Made by a program: the position numbers and the translations under genes. A stretch of 64,000 bases of DNA from an uncultured Bacteroidales bacterium (lineage in GTDB: Bacteria; Bacteroidota; Bacteroidia; Bacteroidales; Bacteroidaceae), in NCBI GenBank assembly GCA_902776455.1, contig CACYQI010000003.1, positions 59,664-123,663 of the forward strand, in the 5' to 3' direction. The notes below the pieces were generated by a model. The model did not search any database. It saw only the letters and a list, made by a program, of their open reading frames with translations, and was not told where the DNA came from. Positions within the stretch are counted from its first letter, which is position 1; the number at the start of each line of letters is the position of its first letter. Shown piece after piece: positions 43,597-53,123 of the stretch.

Positions 43597-46500
43597 ATGA
43601 AAAAGAAACTCATTCAAATTCTCATGCTGCTGGTAGCTACCGTCAGCGTGGGGTCGTTCGTGTCTTGTAAGGATACTAACGAAGATCTGTACAACGAGTT
43701 GAACACCCAGATGACGCAGAAGTTTGCTGAAAATGCGAGCATGTGGGACGCACTCAATGCATGGAAGGCAACTGCACAGCAGACTCTCGACAGGTATCAA
43801 GGATTGCTTGATGAACTTCGCGCCGATGTTGACGGTAAGGTCGACCAAGACGACTTCGATGACGCCATCGACGGAATCAACCAACAGTTCCTTGACCTCA
43901 ACGTCCTGATTCGCGGTTTGCAAGGTGACATCGCAAATTTGCAAAACGACAAGGCCGACAAGGTTGAAGTGGCAAGGCTCATCGCTGACCTGCAGACACA
44001 GATCACCACAAACAAGAATCTCCTCCAGACTCTTCTGGATGAAAATCTGATAACCAGAGTTGCTGATAACGAAGCAGCCATTGCCACTCTTCAGGGTGCC
44101 ATCGCTGACCTTCAGAATCAAATCAATCTGGCTAACCAGACCAACACTGCAAAATTCGAAGACGTACTTGAGAGACTGGTTAAGCTCGAAACAAACGTTC
44201 CCCTTATTGCACAGAAGGTTGAGCAAGCTCTCAATCTCGGACAGGAAGCAAAGGACAAGGCAGAAGCTGCTCAGGCCGCTGCCAACAAAGCACAAAATGC
44301 AGCTGACCTCGCTCAGCAGACCGCCGATGCAGCCAAGGCTTTGGCTGAAAAGCTTGAAGGTAAATGCGATCAGTTAGCAAAGGATGCCCAAGACTTGGCA
44401 AATACTGTTGCTGGTCTTGCTGACCGTCTCACTAAAGCTGAAGCAGCAATCGAAAAGAATAAGGAAGACATCGTTGCTCTTGGGAATAGAATTACCGCTT
44501 TGGAATCTAACTATTCTATATTAAGTAAAGATGTTCAGGAAGCTCTGCAAACAGCTCGCGATGCTTATGCTAAGGCACAAATTAACGAAACAGAGATTAA
44601 GAACCTGAAGGATAAGGTTGCTTCTCTCGAAAACAAGGATACCGAACTCGACGGTAAGATCACTACTCTGAACAATACCATCACAGAGCTGAACAACACA
44701 ATCACCAATCTTAAGTCAGAACTTGAGGGAAAGATTCAAGGCAACACCACAGAAATCACGAAGTTGTGGGCTGCTATCGACGCCCTGAAACTGGCTGGTG
44801 TTGACACCCAAGTAACAATCCAAGAGCTGTCCGACAGAATCTGCTGCCTCGAGACTCAGGTAGGTCTTCTGGAAGGTTCTCTCGCCGTTGCAACTGCAGC
44901 AAGCATCACACACTTCGAGATGGCAAAGAAATATGCCGACGAGCAAGTTCATGCTTTAGAGATGAGGCTCACGAACTATGTTCAGGATTATGTAGCTACC
45001 AAACTCGCCGAATACTTGGCTAACCATCCCGACGTTGACCTCAGCAAGTATGTCACCAGAGACGAGTTGAACACCCGCTTGCAGAACTATGCAACTCAAG
45101 CCGAACTGACTACAGCATTATCAGGCATTAACACAAGACTTGGCCAGCTCAGCAATGACATGATTACCGCAGATGCTGCTCTGCAGACCGCTATCAACAA
45201 CCTGACCAAGGATGTACTCCAGAACGGTATCACTATCAACGACTTGAAGAACCAGTTGGCTGCATTGGAATCCAGACTCAACACCTTGGACGGCAAGTAC
45301 AACACTTTGGATGGCAGGGTTGACGACATAAACGGCAGGGTTACAACTAACACCGGTGACATCGCTTGGATTAAGGCTCTGCTCACTACTCTGAACGATC
45401 AAGTAGCTAACCTCAATGCAAACTCAAGCAAGTACATTAGCCGCGACGAATTCAACGAATGGCTGAAACTCATGGAGAAGGCTATCGAAGAAGGTGGCAA
45501 CCACAACAACGAAGGTAACACTTATGACGTTGACTTGACCCTGCCCTCCATCGTCGTTCAGACCATTTGCAACAAGATTGCAGAGGATCTCGATGATAAG
45601 GTTAGCGAGAAGCTGGCAGAACTCCTCAGCGATAAGGATTTCCTGGATTCATTCGGCAAGTCTCTTGTTGATGCATTGGGTCTTCTTACAGCTGACGACC
45701 TCAAGGCCCTGAAATACATGACAGAAGATGATGTAAAGGCACTTCTCGAACCCATCAAGGCATTGGCCGAAGCTAACCAAAAGGATATCGAAGACCACGA
45801 GGATCGCATCACGGATCTTGAAAATAAAATCAAGGGGTTGGCTGACTTGATTGTTGACGACAAGGTTATCGATGCATTGAAGACCATCTTTGCCACTAAG
45901 GATGATATTAAGGACTTCCTTACGGAAGATCAGATAAAGGATCTTCTTGATGATTATGTTCCTACTAATATAATCAATAAATATCTTACCGAAAACGATT
46001 ACATTACTAGGACTGATGCCACTAATATAATCCAAAACCTCTTGAAAGAGTACTACACTAAGGAAGAAATCAATAATAAGCTCGATAATTATATAACAAA
46101 TGATTATCTGACCGATAATTTCTACACTAAGACAGAAGTCCTTAATTTAATCAACACCTCTGAAGGAAAGGTTAAGGATCTCAGCGATGCAGTTGACGAC
46201 ATCAACAATCAGCTGACCGACATGAAGAAGGACATCTCTGATCTGAAGACTGATGTCAAGAAGAACGCGGATGCTATTACAGAACTCGACAAGGAAGTTA
46301 CCAAGCTCAAGGGTGACGTTAAGGCTATTCAGGAAGAGCTTGCAAAGCAGGTAACCGGCATCATCATTCAGGGCACTTACAACCCGATGTTCGGCACATT
46401 CAACCTGCCTGCTAACATCCAGTCCAACATCCTCCTTTCTTACTATGGTCTTCCCAAGGTTGGAGGCGAATTCCCGACCTACAAGACAAGCACCTACACC

Positions 46501-48342
46501 AAGGCAGAACAGGCATTCACTTCTGAAGAAATCAGTACGCTCAAGAGCCAGGGTCTCGCTCCCTTCGAGTTCTTTGCTTCTGAACCTCTTCTGAACGAGA
46601 ATGGCACAGGCGGTAAGGTTTACATGACCATCAACCCCAACACTGCTGACCTCGATGGCCTGCAGATGAGCATCGTTAACACACTGGACGAGGAAGCTCC
46701 CATCAGACTGCGTCCCATCAAGAAGAGCGAAGACAAACTGCAGTTCGGCTTCACTCGTGCTAACAACGGCTTCTATGAGGCTGAGGCTTACATCGAACCT
46801 GATGATGTTACAAAGGACAATGGTGTGCCCCTCACAAGAGAAGAGATCGAGAATGCATTCAAGAGCATCCGCGACAGGTTAAAGAGTGTTGAAGATGACT
46901 ATGCTGCCAAGGGTAGCACCGACCTCGGTCAGCTCGCAACAGATGTATATCAGGTTATCAGAGGCCTGAAGATGGATCGCCACGGCTTGAAGTGTACTTA
47001 CACTGCCAATGGTGCAGAGCACTCAGTATATTCTGAGTACAACATGGCTGCTACATTCTTCAACCCGCTCAACCTGAACTCAGCTAAGGACTTTAACTAC
47101 AAGACCATGATTGGCTACGAGACTCTCGACAAGATTCTCGACGACATGGCTGCAACGCTGAAGGATCATGTTAATGTATTGTTCACCAACGCACTTAATG
47201 TGCCTGCATTGCAAAATCTGATTCGCAATTTTGTTATCGACGAACTGGAATTCAAGACAATGTCAGAAAACTACATTGCACATTTCAATGCAAGAGTTTC
47301 TAAGATTAACTTGAATGGTGCCGACTACAAGTTGCATATTCCCGGATCTGGCACATTCGCTGTAATGTTCGACAAGAACCTGACAGCAGGTGGCTCTCCT
47401 GTAACAATACCCGCTGAGGTTATGTACGACGAGAGCAAGGTAAATGCAGTAAGAGCTACTATCGTCATCGGTGGCGACATCAACACTGGTATGACAGCAA
47501 TGCTGGTTATTCCCGCATCGGGTTCTGACGGTGTCGTAAATGCTTATGCAACCGCCAGCATATATGAGGAATCAGCAAAAGTAACATTCGATGGTAGTGT
47601 GATTAAGGTTACCACAACTGATGGTACATACACCGTAGCTGCATTAACTGGCAGCAATATCGATGCAACAGGCTATGCACCGACTGTTCACATGAGAGAT
47701 GTAGTAGCAGGCGACGGCGTACTCAACCTGCCCGTTGTACTGGAGATATCCCAGGACATCCAGAAATTGCTCGAAAAGCAAGAAACCACAATGGAAAGAG
47801 TCGTTAAATCTCTGAATGAATATCTCAACAACATCAATAGCTACAATGGCACCGTTAACGGTTGGGTTGACAGCTTCATCGACGATTATCTGAGGAAGTA
47901 TCTGGATCAGATGAACAATAGCGTCGTAGGATTCTTCAATTCCATTAACCGTCGCTTCGGTCCCTTCATGGCAGCAAGCAACGACAGCAAGGGCTTCAAG
48001 CGTCTGAGCGGTAGCAAGGAATATCCGACCATCATGAGCAAGGATAACCTGAAGTTCTATCCCACAACGAAGTCTCTGGAACTCCTTGTTCCTCTGGCAA
48101 GGAAGCATGTCGCTGTGACTAACGTCTTCAAGGGTACTGCTACAGCATACGACGATGCCGATTGCCTTGCTAAGATGAAGGCCGTGAACAGCGGTGCCGA
48201 CATGAACAAGGTAATTGACGGTACGGTACGCAAGGTTAACGTAACAGGCATGGAAGTAGGTTATGTATATGAGGTTGCATACTCTGTACTTGACTTCGAC
48301 GGCAACATGTCAACAAGCAGATACTATGTAACAGTTAAATAA
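43597..48342 (+). CDS. Giant coiled-coil surface lipoprotein with tail-fibre-like repeats
   Basis: A 1581-residue protein from the ATG at 43597; an ATG 15 bp upstream is less likely. The signal sequence ends at a lipobox-like FVSC, and the mature start CKDTNEDLY is acid-rich, like Bacteroidota surface-export signals for lipoproteins. Residues about 25-920 are almost continuous heptad coiled coil, rich in Asn, Lys and Asp. Repeated units of the form [YF]-x-[TS]-[KR]-x-[DE] occur, for example YVTRDELN (485), YYTKEEINN (819) and FYTKTEVLN (842), as in phage tail fibres. From about 920 on there is a globular beta-rich region (GIIIQGTYNPMFGTFNLPANI). An OmpA-type gene follows 35 bp downstream. Role unknown; possibly an abundant surface or adhesion layer. 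Confidence 0.8.
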   Translation: MKKKLIQILMLLVATVSVGSFVSCKDTNEDLYNELNTQMTQKFAENASMWDALNAWKATAQQTLDRYQGLLDELRADVDGKVDQDDFDDAIDGINQQFLDLNVLIRGLQGDIANLQNDKADKVEVARLIADLQTQITTNKNLLQTLLDENLITRVADNEAAIATLQGAIADLQNQINLANQTNTAKFEDVLERLVKLETNVPLIAQKVEQALNLGQEAKDKAEAAQAAANKAQNAADLAQQTADAAKALAEKLEGKCDQLAKDAQDLANTVAGLADRLTKAEAAIEKNKEDIVALGNRITALESNYSILSKDVQEALQTARDAYAKAQINETEIKNLKDKVASLENKDTELDGKITTLNNTITELNNTITNLKSELEGKIQGNTTEITKLWAAIDALKLAGVDTQVTIQELSDRICCLETQVGLLEGSLAVATAASITHFEMAKKYADEQVHALEMRLTNYVQDYVATKLAEYLANHPDVDLSKYVTRDELNTRLQNYATQAELTTALSGINTRLGQLSNDMITADAALQTAINNLTKDVLQNGITINDLKNQLAALESRLNTLDGKYNTLDGRVDDINGRVTTNTGDIAWIKALLTTLNDQVANLNANSSKYISRDEFNEWLKLMEKAIEEGGNHNNEGNTYDVDLTLPSIVVQTICNKIAEDLDDKVSEKLAELLSDKDFLDSFGKSLVDALGLLTADDLKALKYMTEDDVKALLEPIKALAEANQKDIEDHEDRITDLENKIKGLADLIVDDKVIDALKTIFATKDDIKDFLTEDQIKDLLDDYVPTNIINKYLTENDYITRTDATNIIQNLLKEYYTKEEINNKLDNYITNDYLTDNFYTKTEVLNLINTSEGKVKDLSDAVDDINNQLTDMKKDISDLKTDVKKNADAITELDKEVTKLKGDVKAIQEELAKQVTGIIIQGTYNPMFGTFNLPANIQSNILLSYYGLPKVGGEFPTYKTSTYTKAEQAFTSEEISTLKSQGLAPFEFFASEPLLNENGTGGKVYMTINPNTADLDGLQMSIVNTLDEEAPIRLRPIKKSEDKLQFGFTRANNGFYEAEAYIEPDDVTKDNGVPLTREEIENAFKSIRDRLKSVEDDYAAKGSTDLGQLATDVYQVIRGLKMDRHGLKCTYTANGAEHSVYSEYNMAATFFNPLNLNSAKDFNYKTMIGYETLDKILDDMAATLKDHVNVLFTNALNVPALQNLIRNFVIDELEFKTMSENYIAHFNARVSKINLNGADYKLHIPGSGTFAVMFDKNLTAGGSPVTIPAEVMYDESKVNAVRATIVIGGDINTGMTAMLVIPASGSDGVVNAYATASIYEESAKVTFDGSVIKVTTTDGTYTVAALTGSNIDATGYAPTVHMRDVVAGDGVLNLPVVLEISQDIQKLLEKQETTMERVVKSLNEYLNNINSYNGTVNGWVDSFIDDYLRKYLDQMNNSVVGFFNSINRRFGPFMAASNDSKGFKRLSGSKEYPTIMSKDNLKFYPTTKSLELLVPLARKHVAVTNVFKGTATAYDDADCLAKMKAVNSGADMNKVIDGTVRKVNVTGMEVGYVYEVAYSVLDFDGNMSTSRYYVTVK

Positions 48343-48377
48343 ACATTCTTTCTCAGAACTTAAATAAAGATACAATT

Positions 48378-49535
48378 ATGAAACTTAAGAAAATATTTAT
48401 GACAGCTGCCCTGCTGGCCGGATGCTTCACCGCATCCGCCCAGCAACAGCAGGCAGCTCCTCAGACTGCGAAAGATTCCATTGAGGCATTCAATCCTCAT
48501 TGGTATGTACAGGCTCAGATAGGTGGACAGTACACACTGGGCGAAGTAAAGTTTGGCGACCTCCTCTCTGGCAACTTCCAGTTGTCAGGTGGATACAACT
48601 TCACTCCCGTATGGGGTCTGCGTCTTGCTATTGACTCTTGGCAGAGCAAGGGCGGTACCGACCTTACTTATCTTGGCCTCGGCGAGAAGACATGGAAGTA
48701 CTACTTCATTGCTCCCACCGTTGACGTTACATGCGACCTCACCAACTGGATTCTTGGTTACAAGGCCGACCGCATCTTCAACTTCGGTCTGTTGGCCGGT
48801 ATGGGTGTGAACATTGGTTGGGACAACGATGAAGCATGCGAACTGAAGGCTCAGATTCTGGGCATGCCCTTCACAGATCCCGCTCACCAGATGTCAGAAC
48901 TCTGGTGCGGCACAAAGGCCCGCTTCGTAGGCCGTGTGGGTGCTTATGCTGACTTCCGTGTAAGCCGTCGCGTTTCTCTCGGACTCGAGGTGAACTGCAA
49001 TGCAACATCTGACCACTACAACTCTAAGAAGGCTGGCAATGCCGACTGGTACTTCAATGCACTCGCTGGTGTAAAGGTAAGACTTGGCAAGGTCAACAAG
49101 AAGGTTGCTGTCGAGAAGCAGGAGCCGGTGGTTGTTGAGAAGATCATCGAGAAGGTTGTCGAGAAGCCCGTTGAGAAGATTGTCATCAAGGAGCCAGAGC
49201 CTAAGAAGCGTGAGACTCTGCGTCGCGACATTTTCTTCACACTCCGCGGTTCTGACGTTAGCCGTACAGAGATGGCTAAGGTAGAGGACGTAGTGGCTTA
49301 CCTCAACAAGTATCCCGAAGCCAGAGTTGCTGTAACAGGTTATGCTGACAGGCGTACTGGCAATCCTAAGATTAACGTTGGCTATGCTGAGAAGCGCGCA
49401 CAGGTCATTGCTAACCTCTTGACAGGCAGGTTCGGCATTTCTCCCACACGTGTCATCGTGGACAGCAAGGGCGACACCGTTCAGCCTTACGAACAGAATG
49501 ACCTCAACCGTGTCACCATCTGTATTGCTGAATAA
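48378..49535 (+). CDS. OmpA family outer-membrane protein
   Basis: A 385-residue protein with a signal peptide (about 1-21). Residues 35-225 form an 8-stranded outer-membrane barrel (GGQYTLGEVKFGD, FQLSGGYNFTPVWGLRLAIDSWQ). A linker at 230-265 has VVEKIIEKVVEKPVEKIVIKEPEP repeats. The C-terminal OmpA domain is at 275-385 (DIFFTLRGSDVSRTEMAKVEDVVAYLNKYPEARVAVTGYADRRTGNPKINVGYAEKRAQVI), which binds peptidoglycan in the family. Probably cotranscribed with the giant lipoprotein, so the two may work together at the envelope. Confidence 0.92.
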   Translation: MKLKKIFMTAALLAGCFTASAQQQQAAPQTAKDSIEAFNPHWYVQAQIGGQYTLGEVKFGDLLSGNFQLSGGYNFTPVWGLRLAIDSWQSKGGTDLTYLGLGEKTWKYYFIAPTVDVTCDLTNWILGYKADRIFNFGLLAGMGVNIGWDNDEACELKAQILGMPFTDPAHQMSELWCGTKARFVGRVGAYADFRVSRRVSLGLEVNCNATSDHYNSKKAGNADWYFNALAGVKVRLGKVNKKVAVEKQEPVVVEKIIEKVVEKPVEKIVIKEPEPKKRETLRRDIFFTLRGSDVSRTEMAKVEDVVAYLNKYPEARVAVTGYADRRTGNPKINVGYAEKRAQVIANLLTGRFGISPTRVIVDSKGDTVQPYEQNDLNRVTICIAE

Positions 49536-49566
49536 TCTTTGATATACTGTAATTTAATATAAACTT

Positions 49567-49603
49567 CCCCCAGCTATTCTGCCGTGTGCACTATGGCTGG
49601 GGG
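49567..49603 (+). terminator. Stem-loop after the OmpA-type gene
   Basis: CCCCCAGC (49567-49574) pairs with GCTGGGGG (49596-49603), 8 bp with a 21-nt loop. No strong T run follows, so it may act as a processing or stability element as well as a terminator. Confidence 0.55.
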
Positions 49604-49617
49604 ATGAATTATCATTT

Positions 49618-50814
49618 ATGAAACGTTTCAACACTTTCTTACTTTTAGCTTCGCTGAGCATGGCGAATGCTTTTGCACAGGATAACGGTACGGGGTTCGT
49701 GGGCAACGGATACTATCGCATCCGCAATTTTGGTTCGCAGCGATACATCTATGTCACCGACAACAGGGATTATTACGACCCCACACACGATAGCGAAGAC
49801 TTTCAGGCCGTTCAACTATGGATTGGCGCAGAAAAAGCTGCAGCATCCCCAGCGAGTGTTGTTTATATCAACAACGTAAGCGGAAACAACTACGACCTGA
49901 CAGCACAAGGCACAGGCATCCATGCGTTAACAGGTCGATACGTTAACGTTAAGCAATACTCCGATGGCACCTACGAAGTCTCGGCCAGTGCTTCGGGCGT
50001 AACTAAGTACCTTAGCGACAGAGAAGAAATAGACTCCGAAGAGCAAGGCACTATGGGCACGACAGGAAAGGGGAAGTATCGCAGATGGATAGTTGACAAG
50101 ATAACGACAGATCATCCCACCAACTACGTAGGCATCAATCCAACGATGCAAGTTGACGGCAAGTACTATCAGCCCTACTATGCAGCATACCCATTCAAGG
50201 CTGCGAACTCGGACATGCACATCTATTATGCAAGTAAGATTGTTGGTAGTGAAGTCATTATGAAAGAGATTGAGGGCGAGATACCTGCACATTTTCCCGT
50301 TATCATAGAGTGTACTTCGTCTAACCCTTCTGACAATCGCATTGAGCTGCTTACCTCAACAGCAGCCCAAGCTCCGGAAAACAAGCTTGACGGCACATAC
50401 TTCTGCAACGGTGCACGCCCACGCGAGTCAGTAGATGCCTACAAGTTGTTCGATGCAGCCACAATGCGTGTCTTCACAGTATCCGATGACAAACTGATTG
50501 CAACTAACGATGCACAGGATCGGCTGAAAAAGACGAGGGTATTCAATCCTGAGAATCCAGGATCGTTAACAAAGATTTGGGGGTATTGTATTCCGGAAAA
50601 TACAAGTTACCTTGTAGCCGATGCAAAAACTCAAGCCGTGCTGAGTGTAAACTTCAATGGTGATGGCATTGATGACATCATTGCCGACAAGAAAGACAAG
50701 TCCGTAGAGGGTGTCTATAGCATGAGCGGCACACTTCTCCGCAAGACTAACGACGTGAAGGGTCTGCCCGCAGGCCTGTACATTGTGAACGGAGAGAAGG
50801 TGGTTCTGAAATAA
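49618..50814 (+). CDS. Secreted protein with type IX-like C-terminal tail, unknown function
   Basis: A 398-residue protein with a signal peptide (about 1-20). A central lectin- or fascin-like beta region is suggested by GNGYYRIRNFGSQRYIYVTDNRDYY and the repeated aromatic/Gly pattern, but no family is certain. The C-terminus (VEGVYSMSGTLLRKTNDVKGLPAGLYIVNGEKVVLK) is a type A T9SS sorting-like module. It starts 14 bp after the stem-loop downstream of the OmpA-type gene. Confidence 0.75.
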   Translation: MKRFNTFLLLASLSMANAFAQDNGTGFVGNGYYRIRNFGSQRYIYVTDNRDYYDPTHDSEDFQAVQLWIGAEKAAASPASVVYINNVSGNNYDLTAQGTGIHALTGRYVNVKQYSDGTYEVSASASGVTKYLSDREEIDSEEQGTMGTTGKGKYRRWIVDKITTDHPTNYVGINPTMQVDGKYYQPYYAAYPFKAANSDMHIYYASKIVGSEVIMKEIEGEIPAHFPVIIECTSSNPSDNRIELLTSTAAQAPENKLDGTYFCNGARPRESVDAYKLFDAATMRVFTVSDDKLIATNDAQDRLKKTRVFNPENPGSLTKIWGYCIPENTSYLVADAKTQAVLSVNFNGDGIDDIIADKKDKSVEGVYSMSGTLLRKTNDVKGLPAGLYIVNGEKVVLK

Positions 50815-50930
50815 AAGCCTCTCCACTGCCCTCCACCAAAAGTCTCTCCCCTACCCTCACCTAAAGGGAAGGTAGAAGAACATACAGAAAGAACAGTCTA
50901 TACATAATACATTATCTAATACTCACCGAG

Positions 50931-52214
50931 ATGAAGAAGTTTGGATTATTCCTTATTATCCTTTTACAGTCGGCAACCATGTCGGCACAGGAAGTTGCCT
51001 TCTCCCCTGCTCCGGTCGCCGACGATGGGGTTGCCCAGGCCAAGCGGATGGGCACAGTGGACGCGGAGCTGATGCGTGCGGCCAAGCAGGACAAGAACAT
51101 CCTCAACCATCTGGATATTGGTGTGAATGTCGGCACTACGGGCATAGGCATTAACGTGGCAGCACCCATAGGCAACTACGTCCGTGTGCGCGTCGGCTAC
51201 GACTATATGCCAAACTTCAAGTTCAAGTCAGACTTCAACATCGAAACGGCCAAAGGTGGCAAGACAATCAATTTCTACGAGAAGTTTAGCGATAAACTAA
51301 ATAACATAAACTCTTATCTCGGCAAATACCCATTTGTTAACATCAATTCGCCCTACTTCGAGGAAGAAAGGGCACTAATGGAGTATTACAACAGCGGTAA
51401 AATGGATGTTAAAGAGAATGTCACCATGAGCATGAAGCCAAACCTGCACCAATTCAAATTCCTAGTTGATGTGTTACCCTTCAAGAACAACAAGCATTGG
51501 AGCTTCACAGCAGGTTTTTACATTGGACCCTCAAAAGTGGGCGAGGCAAACAACCAAGACTCGGAGGAAATCATTCTGAGAGCTGTAAATCTCTACAACA
51601 ACCGCTACTACAAGGACTATATAATGAATGAAATGAACATCAATTACGTTGATGATAACGGAGTAAGACACGATATAGAGCTGAACAGCCTGACGAATTT
51701 CGTGAAAGATAATGGTATGGCAGGTTTTTCTTTGGGAAGGTTCAAAGATGATGGTCGGAAAGCACTAATGGTACCCGGCAAGGATGCTACTGCAAGAGCG
51801 GTAATGGAAGTAAGCAAAATCCGTCCTTACTTAGGCTTCGGTTACAATACTAATCTGTCGAAAGACAAAAAATGGAAGTTTAACGTCGATGCAGGAGTTC
51901 TATTCCTTTGCGGTGCTCCAAAGGTTTATGTTGACAACGTATATAAGATTGACACAAGCAGTATCCGTTTCGATGAAAACGGAAACTACGTGAGTGGAAT
52001 TGGTACCGACGCAGATGGATATTACTATGGTGAAATTGTACGTTGGAACCCCAATGAGTATAAATACGAGGAATGCGGAGAAAAGTTAGATCATGTTGAC
52101 ATGATAAACGACCTGGTGGATGTTCCGGGCAAGGTGGGCGACATGGTGGACCTCGTATCCAAGTTCAAGGTTTATCCCAATGCGTCGGTGACGTTCTCAT
52201 ATAGATTGTTCTAA
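50931..52214 (+). CDS. Predicted outer-membrane protein with a 72-bp antisense-derived N-terminal segment
   Basis: A 427-residue protein with a signal peptide (about 1-20; MKKFGLFLIILLQSATMSAQ). The body alternates amphipathic strands (LDIGVNVGTTGIGINVAAPIGNYVRVRVGYDYMPNFKFK, LHQFKFLVDVLPFKNNKHWSFTAGFYIG) and ends SVTFSYRLF with a terminal Phe, as for beta-barrel outer-membrane proteins. Codons 28-51 (51012-51083) are the exact reverse complement of part of the rluA-like gene. This stretch is GC-rich beside its neighbours. Function unknown. Confidence 0.78.
   Translation: MKKFGLFLIILLQSATMSAQEVAFSPAPVADDGVAQAKRMGTVDAELMRAAKQDKNILNHLDIGVNVGTTGIGINVAAPIGNYVRVRVGYDYMPNFKFKSDFNIETAKGGKTINFYEKFSDKLNNINSYLGKYPFVNINSPYFEEERALMEYYNSGKMDVKENVTMSMKPNLHQFKFLVDVLPFKNNKHWSFTAGFYIGPSKVGEANNQDSEEIILRAVNLYNNRYYKDYIMNEMNINYVDDNGVRHDIELNSLTNFVKDNGMAGFSLGRFKDDGRKALMVPGKDATARAVMEVSKIRPYLGFGYNTNLSKDKKWKFNVDAGVLFLCGAPKVYVDNVYKIDTSSIRFDENGNYVSGIGTDADGYYYGEIVRWNPNEYKYEECGEKLDHVDMINDLVDVPGKVGDMVDLVSKFKVYPNASVTFSYRLF
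51012..51083 (+). repeat. 72-bp exact inverse copy of 23913-23984 (recipient-like copy)
   Basis: Every base matches the reverse complement of the pseudouridine synthase segment. It occupies codons 28-51 of the envelope gene, beginning and ending on codon boundaries, right after the signal peptide region. Confidence 0.95.
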
Positions 52215-52248
52215 GACAGAGGTTCCCCCTGCAGGGGAAGGAAATAAC

Positions 52249-52285
52249 AAGCCGCTCTCGAGGTGCACATCCTAGGGAGCGGCTT
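52249..52285. terminator. Stem-loop between convergent genes
   Basis: AAGCCGCTC (52249-52257) pairs with GAGCGGCTT (52277-52285). It lies between the plus-strand outer-membrane gene and the minus-strand smalltalk gene and may end both. Confidence 0.6.
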
Positions 52286-52299
52286 GCTTTATCGGAGAA

Positions 52300-52387
52300 T
52301 TCTGAGGATTCAGAGTATTCTGAGCATTCAGAGATTCAGAGCATTCTGAGCATTCTGAGCATTCTGATTATTCTGATTATTCTGAGC
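52300..52387. repeat. 9-bp-period array (TTCTGAGCA type)
   Basis: About ten TTCTGAGCA/TTCAGAGNN/TTCTGATTA units with one 8-bp slip. The consensus is close to the arrays beside guaB (33915) and inside mutL (27675). Confidence 0.85.
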
Positions 52388-52405
52388 AAGCAAAGCGTCT
52401 GGGCT

Positions 52406-52516
52406 TCAGAAGGGGCCGTGGCCCATGCAGCTGGTGGTGCCGATGGCGGTGAGGGCAGCGGTTGCTGCGGCAATCACGATGCGGAGGAGGACCTCCCAGA
52501 GGGTGTTCTTTTTCAT
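52406..52516 (-). CDS. Smalltalk protein
   Basis: A 36-residue peptide, too short for most gene callers. It starts MKKNTLWEVLLRIVIAAATA and ends in a short tail after a TSCM motif, giving one hydrophobic helix with a Cys after it. This matches the Bacteroidales 'smalltalk' family of tiny membrane peptides. It lies downstream of the P5-like and HU-like genes, where I have seen this family recur. Function unknown. Confidence 0.85.
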   Translation of the reverse strand: MKKNTLWEVLLRIVIAAATAALTAIGTTSCMGHGPF

Positions 52517-52588
52517 GTTTCTTTCTGTTATAGCCAATCGGTCATTGGGCTACAAGTCAGGCGTGCATGACCGATTGAGGTTATGGTT

Positions 52589-52990
52589 TCAAGGATAAAG
52601 TTTGTAGAGTGCGAAGGCTCTTGCCAGGGTGGTGTCGCTGAGCGTCAGGCCGCATTCTTGGCGGGCCATTGCTTTGACGAGGATGGGCCAATCGGCTTCC
52701 GTGAGCCGTTGCCTTCCGCCGTAACCCGTCCAGCGGCAGACGTTATCAATGTAGCGTTCCGTATTATTTTCGGAAGATGGTGCCCAGCGGGTGACGATGT
52801 CGCGAATGCAACGAAGGTTGTACTTGCGGGCATAGGTGCGGAGGATGCAGAAGGCGGCTCTGAGGCCCCACTCCATTCTCTCGAACCTGACGAACCGGCC
52901 GTCGTCCTGGAGCGTTGCCTGCCCTTTCCATCCCGAGCCAGCAACCCGACGGATGTTCAGCGGGTTGTTATTCTTTTGTCCACGATTCAT
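52589..52990 (-). CDS. Structural protein P5-like (phage-type lysozyme-related) protein
   Basis: A 133-residue protein with NPLNIRR near the N-terminus, WKGQ, FVRFERMEWGLRAAFCILRTYARKY, and CIRDIVTRWAPSSENNTERYIDNVCRWTGYG. This pattern matches the 'structural protein P5' family named from phage, probably a peptidoglycan-binding or -cleaving fold. It lies between the HU-like and smalltalk genes. No other phage gene is nearby, so it is a domesticated or cassette gene rather than part of a visible prophage. Confidence 0.8.
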   Translation of the reverse strand: MNRGQKNNNPLNIRRVAGSGWKGQATLQDDGRFVRFERMEWGLRAAFCILRTYARKYNLRCIRDIVTRWAPSSENNTERYIDNVCRWTGYGGRQRLTEADWPILVKAMARQECGLTLSDTTLARAFALYKLYP

Positions 52991-52998
52991 AGATATCT

Positions 52999-53040
52999 CT
53001 TAAAGATTAATGATTAAGGATTAAAGATTAAGGATTAAAG
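52999..53040. repeat. 7-bp-period array (TTAAGGA type)
   Basis: Six TTAAAGA/TTAAGGA units directly upstream of the P5-like start codon. Confidence 0.75.
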
Positions 53041-53123
53041 TTTGGTTGTTCTCGGTGGCCTCTCAGGCCCCCTCTCCCTCTGAGAAGGGGACGAGGGGCT
53101 TGAGGGGTCGGGAAGTGAGGCTG

